A DNA stretch of 64,000 nt, taken from contig CAZSHX010000010.1 of NCBI GenBank assembly GCA_964606895.1, positions 16,054 to 80,053 of the forward strand, written 5' to 3'. The stretch is from CAZSHX01 sp964606895. Its GTDB lineage: Bacteria; Bacteroidota; Ignavibacteria; Kapaibacteriales; UBA2268. Position 1 is the first letter of the stretch. Every line of letters begins with the position of its first letter. Of the stretch, positions 9,025 through 17,463 are shown piece after piece. Both the position numbers and the translations under genes were made by a program. The notes beneath the pieces are model-generated. The model saw nothing but the letters and a program-made list of their open reading frames with translations. It made no database searches and was not told where the DNA came from.

Positions 9025-9630
9025 ATGAGTGATGAAGAACTTTTTGAAACAGCAAGAAAAATTCTGCTGAATGAATATCTTGGTCTTTCATTCAATATAA
9101 AGAAAAGGGATGAAATTTTTGAGCTATGCCAAAACCGGAACAAATCCATTTTTGACAGTGCTGACGAAAAAGCAATTGAACAATCTGAAAAAATCCTCTC
9201 GAAGTTGAAGAACTCAGAGGATTTTTTTACATTTACTCCAAGCTCAATAACTGATGACGAAATCGAAAAACTGATTTTTCCTGTTACAGACAAAATCACT
9301 GAATCTTATTTTGCCGATAATGAAAACAACCCACTGAAATCAATACTTCGTTCAGATGTCAAGAATCTTATTGCTTATACGGTTCATGGTGATTCAATGA
9401 TTGATGCCAATTTAATCGAAGGGGATATTGTCTATGCTGATAAGACAATTGCTCCCAGCGATGGGGACATTGTGTTGGCTATTGTTTTAGATCAGGCATT
9501 TATCAAACGATATAGAGAGATTGACGGCAACATCATTCTTGAATCAGCAAATGTTAAATACAAACCCATAAAAATTGAACCCTATATGGAATTTGAAGTA
9601 ATTGGCGTTGTGGCGTTGAAGACTATTTGA
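9025..9630 (+). CDS. S24 family (LexA/UmuD-like) self-cleaving peptidase
   Basis: A 201-residue protein. Residues 1-105 are a helical, acidic segment without a clear HTH. Residues about 110-200 are the S24 fold: TVHGDSMIDANLIEGDIVYA with the nucleophile Ser in GDSM, then DQAFIKRYREID holding the general-base Lys, then ESANVKYKPIKI and a hydrophobic end. It follows the XRE gene by 22 bases with AGGA before its ATG, so the two are probably one operon. By family, RecA-stimulated autocleavage would be expected, but I could not place a cleavage dipeptide with confidence. Confidence 0.85.
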   Translation: MSDEELFETARKILLNEYLGLSFNIKKRDEIFELCQNRNKSIFDSADEKAIEQSEKILSKLKNSEDFFTFTPSSITDDEIEKLIFPVTDKITESYFADNENNPLKSILRSDVKNLIAYTVHGDSMIDANLIEGDIVYADKTIAPSDGDIVLAIVLDQAFIKRYREIDGNIILESANVKYKPIKIEPYMEFEVIGVVALKTI

Positions 9631-9643
9631 AAAGCCTGGATGT

Positions 9644-9673
9644 AAAAAAAGAAGGCAGAATTATACTGCCTTC
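9644..9673. terminator. Hairpin terminator between convergent genes
   Basis: The arms GAAGGCAG (9651-9658) and CTGCCTTC (9666-9673) enclose a 7-base loop. An A7 run at 9644-9650 becomes a T tract on the minus strand. It therefore suits termination of the leftward response-regulator gene and sits just after the S24 gene. Confidence 0.75.
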
Positions 9674-9701
9674 TTCCAAAAATAATATTTATTTTAAACT
9701 T

Positions 9702-10184
9702 TTAGAATCCTTCGTCAGCCATAAGATCGTTAGCTTTTTTGCCATTCGATTTAATATTTCCTACCAAAACATCATCCAGGATTTCAGTGAGTTTGTCTCC
9801 TCTTTTCCTGAGAATATTCATAGTTGACAGCAAGCGAACCTTTGCAATAAGCAGTTTTTCCTCGATTGGTTTACTCAAGAAATCATCAGCACCTGCATCT
9901 ACGGATTTAATTTGATTGGCAACGTCATTCAAAGCAGTAACAATAACAACCGGAACGTATTTGGTTCTTTCATTGGCTTTCAATTGTTTAACGGTTTCAT
10001 AACCGTCCAGCCTTGGCATCATAACATCAAGAATAATAGCATCGGGAAGACGAAGTTCAACTTTTTCAAGACAGTCAATACCGTCGTAAGCTTCGGTAGC
10101 TTCGTATCCGTAGGATTCTACATACCGTTTCAGTAACTTGGTAGTAATTTTGTTGTCGTCAACAATTAAGACATAAGGTTTCAT
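9702..10184 (-). CDS. Single-domain response regulator (CheY-like)
   Basis: A 160-residue receiver domain protein. The acidic pocket is VLIVDDNK (about 5-12), the phospho-acceptor Asp lies in IILDVMMPRLDGYE (about 52), the Thr/Ser switch is VIVTAL (about 82) and the Lys is FLSKPIEE (about 104). After the receiver there are about 40 residues with no DNA-binding output domain. It may relay phosphate or act on a partner protein. No kinase is adjacent; two orphan-looking histidine kinases occur elsewhere in the window. The 5-prime side is a 264-base AT-rich gap in which I see no other gene. Confidence 0.9.
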   Translation of the reverse strand: MKPYVLIVDDNKITTKLLKRYVESYGYEATEAYDGIDCLEKVELRLPDAIILDVMMPRLDGYETVKQLKANERTKYVPVVIVTALNDVANQIKSVDAGADDFLSKPIEEKLLIAKVRLLSTMNILRKRGDKLTEILDDVLVGNIKSNGKKANDLMADEGF

Positions 10185-10448
10185 AAATTGTGCCTATATT
10201 TATTTATCAATTCAATTCTTTTTAAAATAATCCCTTTACTAAGACATATATCGGTAATCATTCAAAAATATTTAGTTTTTAATTAAAAAAAATTAAAAAT
10301 TGCTTGTCAATGGCATTAAAAATGCTAAAAATATTCTTTATATCAAAGAAATTTGATAATTTGCATTGTTGTATTCACTATTATCAATAATTAATAATGA
10401 ATATCGTTTGAAACAATGATTTAATTTAGATTGAACATAGGTTTTCGC

Positions 10449-12734
10449 ATGATAATTTGGGACACAAAGAAATATTTTCTTATTCTTACGTTTTTTGCCT
10501 GCTTTTTTAGTTTGCAGGCGAAGCCTGACGCTGTTATTACCAGCGAAAGAACTTATTCGGATACTGTTGATTTCGGTATGTGCCTTAAAAACGAATCAAT
10601 TTCTCATATTTTTACTATCACAAATACCGGTGATGTCCCATTGAAATTCGGAACAAATGATTTTACTTTTCAAATTGCAACATTACCGAACCATCCTTGG
10701 GATTACTTTGAATTCAAGGAAGTTAGCGGATTTTCCAATGATATTCCTGTTGGAGGAAATCTTAAATTTCAGGTAAATTACACAGCTAATTCAGGACTTG
10801 TTCCCCCGGGAACTGTCATGAGCAGGCTCAGGTTAGGTGTTTTTGACCCTTCGGTCATTAATGTTCCCCTTGCCAATAGTGACCTCGTAAGGTTCCGCGA
10901 TTTTATTCTTGTTTCTCATAAAGCCACACATGCTATTGAAGGTTTCGACAAAGTTCTGGATTTTGATTCAGTTTGGGTTAATCCAACTGACACTTTAAGA
11001 AAATACTGGACAATCCAAAACAACTCACTAAGAAAGATAAATATTGATACTCTCATTTTTGAACGTTACCTGTTTTCTAAAATCAATCATCATGTTAAAG
11101 TTCCATTTGAAATGGAAGGACATACCAAAAAAGACTTTTTACTTACTTATTTCCCGCAAAGCAGAACTGATGACCGCGGCAGAGATACAGCCAACATCAA
11201 ATTGAAATATTTACCAGATTCTGCTGTTCCTGATTCTCTTGATTCGGTATCAGTTAGTATTTACGGTGTTGGAGTAGAGCAGAAAGTTGAAATATTATCC
11301 GTTGACTCCAATGCTACAATCCAGGGGAATACAATTGTTGTGAACGATGTACCAACAGGTGAATTCCGGGATATTAAAATTGCCATTCAGAACAACGGAA
11401 ACCTGCCCTTAGGTATAACTTACCAGCATCTATATGATATGGGCAATGAAACTCCTGCGGAAGGTTTAACTCTTCTTCAGCCTCTTTCAACAAAAAGAAA
11501 TCTATTGCAAACACATGTGGATACTATCATAGTAAGATTTCAACCAAAGAATCGGAATTCAGTTTATGCACGCTATCTGATTGGGAGCAATATTTTTTCA
11601 AGAAATATCCACGGAGTTCCCGATAGTGCCCGCGAGATAGTCTTCTTTATTCGTGGAATCGGTGTTGCTCCGGAAATTAATGTTGCTAAGGATACTATTG
11701 ATTTTGGTAATATTCTGATTAACAAAGGCGATTGTCCCGCAACTCGTGACACTTCAATAACCGTTTCGAACAATGGAAATCTTTTTCTGAGAGTGAAATC
11801 TATTGTTATGGAGCCCCCTTTTCCTGCATCACCATTTAATGTTCTGAATGAAGATTTGGATATTCCTCCAAAATCAACCAGACAATTAAGACTTAGGCTC
11901 GAACCAATTGCGGATTCTGTTAGAACCTATAATGCTACTGTCGTGCTGATTTCAAATAGTGTTGCACCCAAAGACACATTAAGAATCAAACTTACAGCTA
12001 TGGGCATTCGTCCTGATACAACTAATCTAATCATCCAGAATATCCGGTCAAAACCCGGAAGAAGAATCGTCGTCCCTATTCTGGTCAATAAAGAAAAATT
12101 GAAAATTGCCAAAAGCTACACAGATACAATTTATTTCGATAAATCACTTTTGAAATTTTATGGTCCTCTGAGTAAAGGGACTGCCTCTGAGTTCCTGACT
12201 CAGATTGTAGCCTTCGAACCTGTTGACGGTGGAAAAGTCTATATTTCAATCGGCAAAGAATATAACCGTTTTTTTGAAAGAAGCGACACACTCCTTTTGC
12301 TGGTTTTCGATACTTTTCTTGGTGATAAAATCTCCACACCGATTTTCTTTTCTCAGTCTAAGTTCGGAGATGGAGTTTGTGCGAATATTCTAAGTACTCA
12401 ACAGAGAAACGGTCTTTTTACTTTGGATTCAATCTGCGGTTTAGAGAACAAGGTCAGCAAACTTCCCAAAGGCAAATTTAGTCTCGAAGTACAGAGCATG
12501 AATCCGAATCCTGAGTATTCTATAGTTTACTTTAGCAATCCCTTTGAAGAAAACATTGAGATAAATCTTTTCAATTCTTACGGAGAGCTTGTTTATACTC
12601 TTGTGGATGGGAAGATTCCGGAAGGTTCGCATCTTCTCCAAATTCCTGTTTCGGATATAATCACGGGAGTTTATTACTGCGAAATGAGAGCCGGTATTTT
12701 CAGGGAAGTCAAACAAATTTTGATAACCAAATGA
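10449..12734 (+). CDS. ASH/choice-of-anchor-D domain protein with T9SS tail
   Basis: A 761-residue secreted protein. I chose the ATG at 10449 (MIIWDTKKYF); a TTG at 10431 would add six residues before the signal peptide (LILTFFACFFSLQA). Repeated domains resemble ASPM-SPD-2-Hydin/anchor-D beta sandwiches, each opening with DFG or a comparable turn and containing N-NGNLPL or NNGNLFL. A later cohesin/dockerin-like stretch holds GRRIVVPILVNKEKL. The C-terminal 85 residues are a T9SS sorting domain (MNPNPEYSIVYFSNP, INLFNSYGELVYTL, GVYYCEMRAG). It is translationally close to the barrel gene downstream. Its role is unknown; it is probably a surface structural protein. Confidence 0.75.
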   Translation: MIIWDTKKYFLILTFFACFFSLQAKPDAVITSERTYSDTVDFGMCLKNESISHIFTITNTGDVPLKFGTNDFTFQIATLPNHPWDYFEFKEVSGFSNDIPVGGNLKFQVNYTANSGLVPPGTVMSRLRLGVFDPSVINVPLANSDLVRFRDFILVSHKATHAIEGFDKVLDFDSVWVNPTDTLRKYWTIQNNSLRKINIDTLIFERYLFSKINHHVKVPFEMEGHTKKDFLLTYFPQSRTDDRGRDTANIKLKYLPDSAVPDSLDSVSVSIYGVGVEQKVEILSVDSNATIQGNTIVVNDVPTGEFRDIKIAIQNNGNLPLGITYQHLYDMGNETPAEGLTLLQPLSTKRNLLQTHVDTIIVRFQPKNRNSVYARYLIGSNIFSRNIHGVPDSAREIVFFIRGIGVAPEINVAKDTIDFGNILINKGDCPATRDTSITVSNNGNLFLRVKSIVMEPPFPASPFNVLNEDLDIPPKSTRQLRLRLEPIADSVRTYNATVVLISNSVAPKDTLRIKLTAMGIRPDTTNLIIQNIRSKPGRRIVVPILVNKEKLKIAKSYTDTIYFDKSLLKFYGPLSKGTASEFLTQIVAFEPVDGGKVYISIGKEYNRFFERSDTLLLLVFDTFLGDKISTPIFFSQSKFGDGVCANILSTQQRNGLFTLDSICGLENKVSKLPKGKFSLEVQSMNPNPEYSIVYFSNPFEENIEINLFNSYGELVYTLVDGKIPEGSHLLQIPVSDIITGVYYCEMRAGIFREVKQILITK

Positions 12735-12754
12735 CAATAAAACTACCAAATATT

Positions 12755-13561
12755 ATGAAATCTAATAATCCTGAGAACTTCATCAGGATTAGAAAAACAT
12801 TATTTTTTTTGATTATATTCTTCATTTCTTCAACCACTTCATTCCCGCAAGGTTTCGACTGGCAGTATTCATCACGAATGCCAACTAAATACCCGTACTT
12901 TTTTGTTGGCGGCATGGCAGAAGCAAATTACCTGCTCCACTATGGCTATATTGATTTAACTGAAACTTATTCAAAATGCTGTACTTTTGAACACGGAAAA
13001 GGAATCGGTACTGCATTTGGTATTTCGTCCGAATACTGGAGCGGTCTGTGGGCTTGGTACGGAAATTTGAGTTATGCCAAATTCCCGGGGAAATTTTTAG
13101 CCGATGGTTTTACTTTGAAAAGAAAATTGGACGACGGCACTGTTTACGACGTAAAATATCAAAATGAGTTCAATTCTTCCATGTCCTACATCTTTCTGGA
13201 ATTAGGCGGAAAGTACAGACTTCTGAAATCTCATTTTCACATTGGCGGAGGTTTGAAATTCGGTTTTCTTGCAGATAATTCTTCCGAGCAAATCGAGAGA
13301 ATTGTTTCGCCTGCCGAGGAAAGATTTGCCGATGGCACCCAATCTCAAGTTCTATCAAGAGGGAAAATCTCTGATATAAAAAGCTATGTAATAACGCCCA
13401 GAATACGTCTTGGCTACGATTTAACATTCGGTTTGGGAATGTATGCCACTCCGTCTGTCAGCATAGGTCTGCCCATACTTAACATATCCCAAAACGCACA
13501 ATGGCAGACGTGGAGCTTCACTTTCGGATTTTCGGTTTATAAAGATTTGCTAAAAGAATAG
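12755..13561 (+). CDS. Outer-membrane beta-barrel protein
   Basis: A 268-residue protein from the ATG at 12755; the frame also contains an ATG at 12731 that overlaps the previous stop by four bases (ATGA). The shorter form has the better signal peptide (RKTLFFLIIFFISSTTSFPQ). The rest alternates aromatic/aliphatic and polar residues with many Gly turns and ends in FTFGFSVYKDLLKE. This is typical of PorT/OmpA-like small barrels of Bacteroidota. No periplasmic domain or enzyme motif is seen. It may work with the upstream secreted protein. Confidence 0.6.
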   Translation: MKSNNPENFIRIRKTLFFLIIFFISSTTSFPQGFDWQYSSRMPTKYPYFFVGGMAEANYLLHYGYIDLTETYSKCCTFEHGKGIGTAFGISSEYWSGLWAWYGNLSYAKFPGKFLADGFTLKRKLDDGTVYDVKYQNEFNSSMSYIFLELGGKYRLLKSHFHIGGGLKFGFLADNSSEQIERIVSPAEERFADGTQSQVLSRGKISDIKSYVITPRIRLGYDLTFGLGMYATPSVSIGLPILNISQNAQWQTWSFTFGFSVYKDLLKE

Positions 13562-13642
13562 ATTATTCAGTAATAAAATATTTCATTTTTTAGATAGATT
13601 TGCAATAGTTCGAGCTTTTTATAGAATGAAAGGACCAGAATC

Positions 13643-14320
13643 ATGATCAACAAAATTTTGTTATTATCAATCGTTTTATTCTCATTTTTGTTTGGATGTA
13701 AATCAACCAAAAACATGAATACAACCGTTACAGCAGACACACAGATTTGGGCAACAATGAATCTAAATGTTGACCACTACAGAAATGGTGATTCTATCCC
13801 GGAAGTTCGGGATTCTGTGCAATGGTCAAAACTAACTTCAGGAGCTTGGTGCTATTATAAGAATGATCCGGCTAATGGTCAAGAATATGGAAAACTTTAT
13901 AACTGGTATGCTGTTAATGACAATCGTGGTTTAGCAACTTTGGGATGGCATATTCCTACTGATGCTGAATGGAAAACATTGGAAATATTTTTGGGGATGG
14001 GGCAAATCCTCGCTGACAACAGGGCATTTCGAGGTAATGCCGAAGGAGGAAAACTTAAAGAGACAGGAACGAGCCATTGGATTTTTCCAAATACCGGTGC
14101 AACTAATGAAATTGGTTTCTATGCTCTTCCGGGAGGTTATCGCTACTTTGATGGAAGAGATTACGCAATCGGTGATTATGGCTCATGGTGGTCAGCCTCG
14201 GAGTTTAATACAGCAGATGCGTGGAATAGATATCTGTATTTTTCTTATTCAACAATTGGTAGGTTCCACAATGATAAATCTATTGGGTTCTCTGTTCGTT
14301 GCGTGAAAGATATTAAATAA
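13643..14320 (+). CDS. FISUMP-domain lipoprotein
   Basis: A 225-residue lipoprotein with lipobox FLFGCKST (Cys about 19), preceded by AAGGA before the ATG. From residue 35 on it is a Fibrobacter succinogenes major paralogous domain: TQIWATMNLNVDHYRNGD, KLYNWYAVNDNRGLA, GWHIPTDAEWKTLE, GGKLKETGTSHW, GFYALPGGYR, WWSASE and the end FSVRCVKD. The fold is a C-type-lectin-like surface domain, and the biochemical role is unknown. It lies 34 bases before a second FISUMP gene with which it shares most of the domain. A third copy is at 47.6 kb. Confidence 0.88.
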   Translation: MINKILLLSIVLFSFLFGCKSTKNMNTTVTADTQIWATMNLNVDHYRNGDSIPEVRDSVQWSKLTSGAWCYYKNDPANGQEYGKLYNWYAVNDNRGLATLGWHIPTDAEWKTLEIFLGMGQILADNRAFRGNAEGGKLKETGTSHWIFPNTGATNEIGFYALPGGYRYFDGRDYAIGDYGSWWSASEFNTADAWNRYLYFSYSTIGRFHNDKSIGFSVRCVKDIK

Positions 14321-14354
14321 CATAATATTGTGAATTGGAAGAAGTAAAAAAAAC

Positions 14355-15275
14355 ATGAAAAAGACATTCATCTATTTATCAATTTTTTTCTTATATTCAG
14401 TTCTCTTTTCTCAAGTTCCATTGGTCAAATTCTATTTAACTGATGGAACTACAAGGACTTACAATCTAAGTGATATTGACAGTTTGGGAGTAATTGACAA
14501 AAAGAATAATTATGTTATGAGAATTCATTATGATGATTCTCTTGTTGCATATTACCCGACTGAAATCATAGGCAGTATCAAATTCGAAAAAGAATTATTA
14601 AATGTTTATATTTTTTCTTATCCCAAAAGCTATGTATTGAGAAGTATAGACAGCCTTATCTTATACATTGACCAATATCAGCCTCTTACAATCGGCTCAC
14701 AGGTCTGGATGCTTAAAAATCTTAATGTTGACCACTACCAAAACGGAGATTCTATTCCGGAAGTAAGGGAAGAAGGCAGTTGGATAAACCTGACAACGAG
14801 TGCATGGTCCCACTATGACAATAATTCAGCTAATGGAAAAATTTACGGAAGGCTATACAATTGGTACGCAGTGAGCGACTCCCGCGGTTTTGCTCCTTTG
14901 GGCTGGCATGTACCGACTGATGCGGAATGGAAAACATTAGAAATCTATTTGGGGATGGGACAAAACGATGCTGACTTTTTGGAATGGCGGGGAACAAGCG
15001 AAGGCGGGAAATTGAAATCACCGGGAACCGAACTTTGGCAAAGCCCAAACAGCGGAGCCACAAACGAAAGTGGTTTTTCTGCACTTCCGGGAGGATATCG
15101 CTTTTACGACGGGATGTACAAAGAAATCGGGAACTACGGATATTGGTGGTCTTCAAAAGCAGAAAGTTCTTATGATTCATGGTACAGACTGATTTGCAAT
15201 TATAATCCTTTCATCGGCAGAGGCTTTTGCGGAACAAAAAATGGCTTAGCTGTACGATGCGTCAAGGACAATTGA
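14355..15275 (+). CDS. FISUMP-domain secreted protein
   Basis: A 306-residue protein with signal peptide (LSIFFLYSVLFSQ), an N-terminal module of about 90 residues (VKFYLTDGTTRTYNLSDIDS, DKKNNYVMRIHYDD, YYPTEIIGSI) and the FISUMP domain (TIGR02145-type) from about residue 115 to the end, again closing with AVRCVKDN. The N-terminal module and domain are nearly repeated at 47628-48500, also at the DNA level. It is likely a surface-exposed, lineage-expanded protein. The gene pairs with the FISUMP lipoprotein just upstream. Confidence 0.88.
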   Translation: MKKTFIYLSIFFLYSVLFSQVPLVKFYLTDGTTRTYNLSDIDSLGVIDKKNNYVMRIHYDDSLVAYYPTEIIGSIKFEKELLNVYIFSYPKSYVLRSIDSLILYIDQYQPLTIGSQVWMLKNLNVDHYQNGDSIPEVREEGSWINLTTSAWSHYDNNSANGKIYGRLYNWYAVSDSRGFAPLGWHVPTDAEWKTLEIYLGMGQNDADFLEWRGTSEGGKLKSPGTELWQSPNSGATNESGFSALPGGYRFYDGMYKEIGNYGYWWSSKAESSYDSWYRLICNYNPFIGRGFCGTKNGLAVRCVKDN

Positions 15276-15592
15276 ATACAAGTCTGTTATCCAATATCTG
15301 CTGTATTCAGGACAGTTAAATAATTGATCTTCAAATCTTTACAAACTTACTAAGTTAATACCCAATTATTTTCTGTGACCCATAATATCAGGTGGTGTTT
15401 ATGGAAGGAGACTTCGCGTCTATAGGTTTGGCATGTCCCCCCCCAGCCAATAGTTCCGAACGATACACACGAAGACAGAGCAAATAAACCGAAGAACTAA
15501 ATTTGTAGTTATTGCGAAGTGATGGGTTTGAAAAATAAGTAAGACTTGTGAAGTCTAAAGTGAAAAGGGATATATCAATTGAATTGCATCTT
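15276..15592. other. Gene-poor stretch with no supported feature
   Basis: This stretch lies between the FISUMP gene and the HicB-like gene. It contains an unusual C8 run (15437-15444) flanked by more GC-rich sequence than its surroundings, suggestive of decayed or foreign DNA, but no coding signal. An open frame on the minus strand (15388-15603) shows no domain and overlaps the HicB-like gene's end; I reject it. Confidence 0.4.
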
Positions 15593-15754
15593 TTAAGTTT
15601 CAAGTAGTAATTTCAAGGCATCAATTAAATCATCTTTTAATCCATCAAAGGTACATCCCTTAGAGATTGCGGCAGGGAACTCTTCGATCTGTCCCACATA
15701 CCAGCCACTTGCTATATCTTTTTGAATAAATAAAGTCAATTCGGCATTTTTCAT
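15593..15754 (-). CDS. Small HicB-like protein (orphan)
   Basis: A 53-residue product, shorter than most gene-calling limits: ATG at 15754, TAA ending at 15593, with AGGAAG seven bases or so upstream of the start. The pattern LTLFIQKDIASGWYVGQIEE, then FPAAISKGCTFDGLKDDL, then ALKLLLET, matches the HicB/UPF0150 N-terminal fold (partial RNase H-like sheet, usually Y.A....PG....G.T..EA...L.EA). HicB usually neutralises the HicA mRNA-cutting toxin, but no HicA-like frame (with its G.HH motif) was found on either side. It may be a lone regulator or relic. Confidence 0.6.
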   Translation of the reverse strand: MKNAELTLFIQKDIASGWYVGQIEEFPAAISKGCTFDGLKDDLIDALKLLLET

Positions 15755-15875
15755 TATTTTTTCTTCCTGCAAATTTTTTTGAATTCAAAAATATTAAGGA
15801 TTATCTAACCTAAGTATTTTTGATTTCCAAAGAGCCGTATGGGGAAAGAATTATACAAATTTCTCTATCCTTGTC

Positions 15876-15944
15876 ATTCCCGTACAAACGGGAATCCACT
15901 ATTTATTCGCACGAATAGATCATATTGAACGAAGTGAAGAATCT
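15876..15944. repeat. Degenerate intergenic hairpin element
   Basis: ATTCCCGT (15876-15883) and ACGGGAAT (15888-15895) form a hairpin with a 4-base loop; ATTCG/CGAAT (15905-15916) form a second one. They are followed by CATATTGAACGAAGTGAAG (15921-15939), a phrase typical of dispersed intergenic repeats in many genomes. Only one copy is in this window. Confidence 0.5.
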
Positions 15945-16170
15945 AAATCAATGAAATGGTCCAAATTGCCAATTTTACAAAATATTTTTTCCCTACCGCT
16001 ATGTTTTCCTTCTGCAGTCCCCCAACTCTACGGATTCATAATCAATCAATATAAGGGAGTACGTGGCAACTCCTGACCAAAAAATATATAATTTTACTAT
16101 TCTAATAAAGCAATAAATAATAATTATTTTCGTTTATTTCTCATGAAATCGTTCTTTGATAGTTGGTCAA

Positions 16171-16203
16171 CCTCACCCCGACCCTCTCCATTCTTGGAGA
16201 GGG
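16171..16203. repeat. REP-like hairpin
   Basis: CCTCACCCCG followed by CCCTCTCC (16182-16189), loop ATTCTT and GGAGAGGG (16196-16203). It is GC-rich compared with its surroundings and resembles the widespread CCTCACCCC..GGAGAGGG palindromic repeats, which are often mobilised by RAYT transposases. No such transposase is in the window. Confidence 0.55.
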
Positions 16204-16211
16204 CAGTAAGA

Positions 16212-16310
16212 ATTGCATCTTTTGCATCTTTTTGCAGGCAAAGATGCAACGGTTTAAATCTCGTTATTTGAAATAACATCAATGGGTTAGATGAAAGATA
16301 ATTGCATCTT
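16212..16310. repeat. Direct repeat copy 1 (about 95 bp)
   Basis: Contains the core GATGCAACGGTTTAAATCTC (from 16243) followed by GTTATTTGAAATAACATCAA and AGATGAAA, with TTGCATCTT at both ends. A second copy at 16511-16603 matches through most of its length. A minus-strand open frame at 16124-16384 is built from these repeats and is not taken as a gene. Confidence 0.7.
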
Positions 16311-16416
16311 CTGCATAATATTTTTTGATGATGCAATGCAAATTGGGAAAGGTAATAAAATCCATTTTCGTGGAGCGGTTGCATATTTAAAACAATAATT
16401 GCTCTCGTTTTTATAT

Positions 16417-16488
16417 TTAACCCCTAAAGGGGTTAAGAAATCTTTGGGGTTCTATGTGTTACAAATATTGATTCCCTAATGGGAATCA
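16417..16488. repeat. Two tight hairpins between the direct repeats
   Basis: TTAACCCCT/AGGGGTTAA (16417-16425 and 16428-16436, loop AA) and TGATTCCC/GGGAATCA (16469-16476 and 16481-16488, loop TAAT) lie 32 bases apart. Both look like parts of dispersed non-coding repeat units rather than terminators, since no gene ends nearby. Confidence 0.5.
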
Positions 16489-16510
16489 GAAGAAAGTAAA
16501 ATCAACAAAA

Positions 16511-16603
16511 AATTGCATCTTTTTGCATCCAAAGTTGCAACGGTTTAAATCTCGTTATTTGATATAATATCAATGGTTTAGATGAAATTTTCTTTGCATC
16601 TTT
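16511..16603. repeat. Direct repeat copy 2 (about 93 bp)
   Basis: The second copy of the element at 16212-16310: TTGCAACGGTTTAAATCTCG, then TTATTTGATATAATATCAAT, then TTAGATGAAA, bounded by TTGCATCTT. Differences are scattered substitutions, so the copies are not recent. The rest, 16604-16798, is the AT-rich leader of the redoxin gene. Confidence 0.7.
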
Positions 16604-16798
16604 TACGGAAAAAAATAGAAAGATGAAAATTGAGAAAATTTATTTAGCCAATAACAAATATCTCTGAATATTTTTATTTATTTGTAAATCTGAAAATATT
16701 CAACTAAATTTCTGTTCTAAGATTTTCACTTTTCCAATTTACTTGGTGGTGAAATTATTTTGATAATAGATATTGTAAAAATTTTTCAGGAGAAATAA

Positions 16799-17362
16799 AT
16801 GTCAGCAACACCTTCAACCATGATTCCGCTTGGAACTCAGGCTCCCGATTTCAGCCTGATTGATGTGAAGACAAATAAAATGCTATCGCTTGGTGAACTC
16901 AAATCCGAAATTGCAACGGTGGTGATGTTCATCTGCAATCATTGTCCTTTTGTTATTCATATCAACAATGAACTTGTTAAATTTGCTGATGAGTATATCT
17001 CGAAGGGTATTTCGTTTATAGCTATTAATGCCAATGATATTGAAAACTATCCCGATGATTCTCCCGAAAATATGAAAAAGATGTCAAAACAAATGGGCTA
17101 TCCTTTTCCTTATTTGTTCGATTCAACTCAGGAAGTAGCCAAGTCTTTCAAAGCAACCTGCACACCAGACTTTTTTATTTTTGATAAAGATTTGAAACTT
17201 GTTTACCGCGGACAGTTCGATGACTCCCGCCCGGGGAATACGCTTAAAACCGATGGGAAGGACATAAGAATCGCTTTGGATAATGTTTTGGCAGAAAGAC
17301 CCGTTGATGTTCTTCAAAAACCAAGCATAGGCTGTAATATCAAATGGAAGTACGGCAGGTAG
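16799..17362 (+). CDS. Thioredoxin-fold redoxin (AhpC/TSA-like)
   Basis: A 187-residue cytosolic protein, no signal peptide. The AhpC/TSA-type opening is LGTQAPDFSLIDV (about 11-23). The redox site is VVMFICNHCPFV (CxxC at about 46-49), and TCTPDFFIFDKDLKLVYRGQ holds the conserved cis-Pro region and an extra Cys. The end GCNIKWKYGR is typical of this group of thioredoxin-family proteins. AGGAG seven bases before the ATG supports the start. It may reduce peroxides or protein disulfides; the substrate is not known. The gene stands alone. Confidence 0.85.
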   Translation: MSATPSTMIPLGTQAPDFSLIDVKTNKMLSLGELKSEIATVVMFICNHCPFVIHINNELVKFADEYISKGISFIAINANDIENYPDDSPENMKKMSKQMGYPFPYLFDSTQEVAKSFKATCTPDFFIFDKDLKLVYRGQFDDSRPGNTLKTDGKDIRIALDNVLAERPVDVLQKPSIGCNIKWKYGR

Positions 17363-17404
17363 GAAGCAGAAGTTGTAATTTTGATTTATCAATTCTTATT
17401 TACT

Positions 17405-17444
17405 GAAAAAAAAGCAGGAGTAGGGAAGAGCCCATACCCCTGCT
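17405..17444 (-). terminator. Terminator of the htrA-def-ostA operon
   Basis: Read on the minus strand, AGCAGGGGTATGGG (17431-17444 region) can pair imperfectly with CCCTACTCCTGCT (17413-17425), followed by a T8 run (complement of 17405-17412). It lies 20 bases after the htrA stop. Confidence 0.65.
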
Positions 17445-17463
17445 AATTTAAATTCAATAAGAT

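Noticed and set aside
9627..9827. 66-codon plus-strand frame after the S24 gene
   Set aside because: Covers the terminator hairpin and the opposite strand of the response regulator.
15388..15603. 71-codon minus-strand frame
   Set aside because: Overlaps the HicB-like gene end and includes the C8 run; no domain or ribosome site.
16124..16384. 86-codon minus-strand frame
   Set aside because: Made of the direct repeat and REP-like hairpin; no protein-like features.
16417..16488. Transcription terminators
   Set aside because: No gene ends nearby and no T runs follow; better explained as dispersed repeats.
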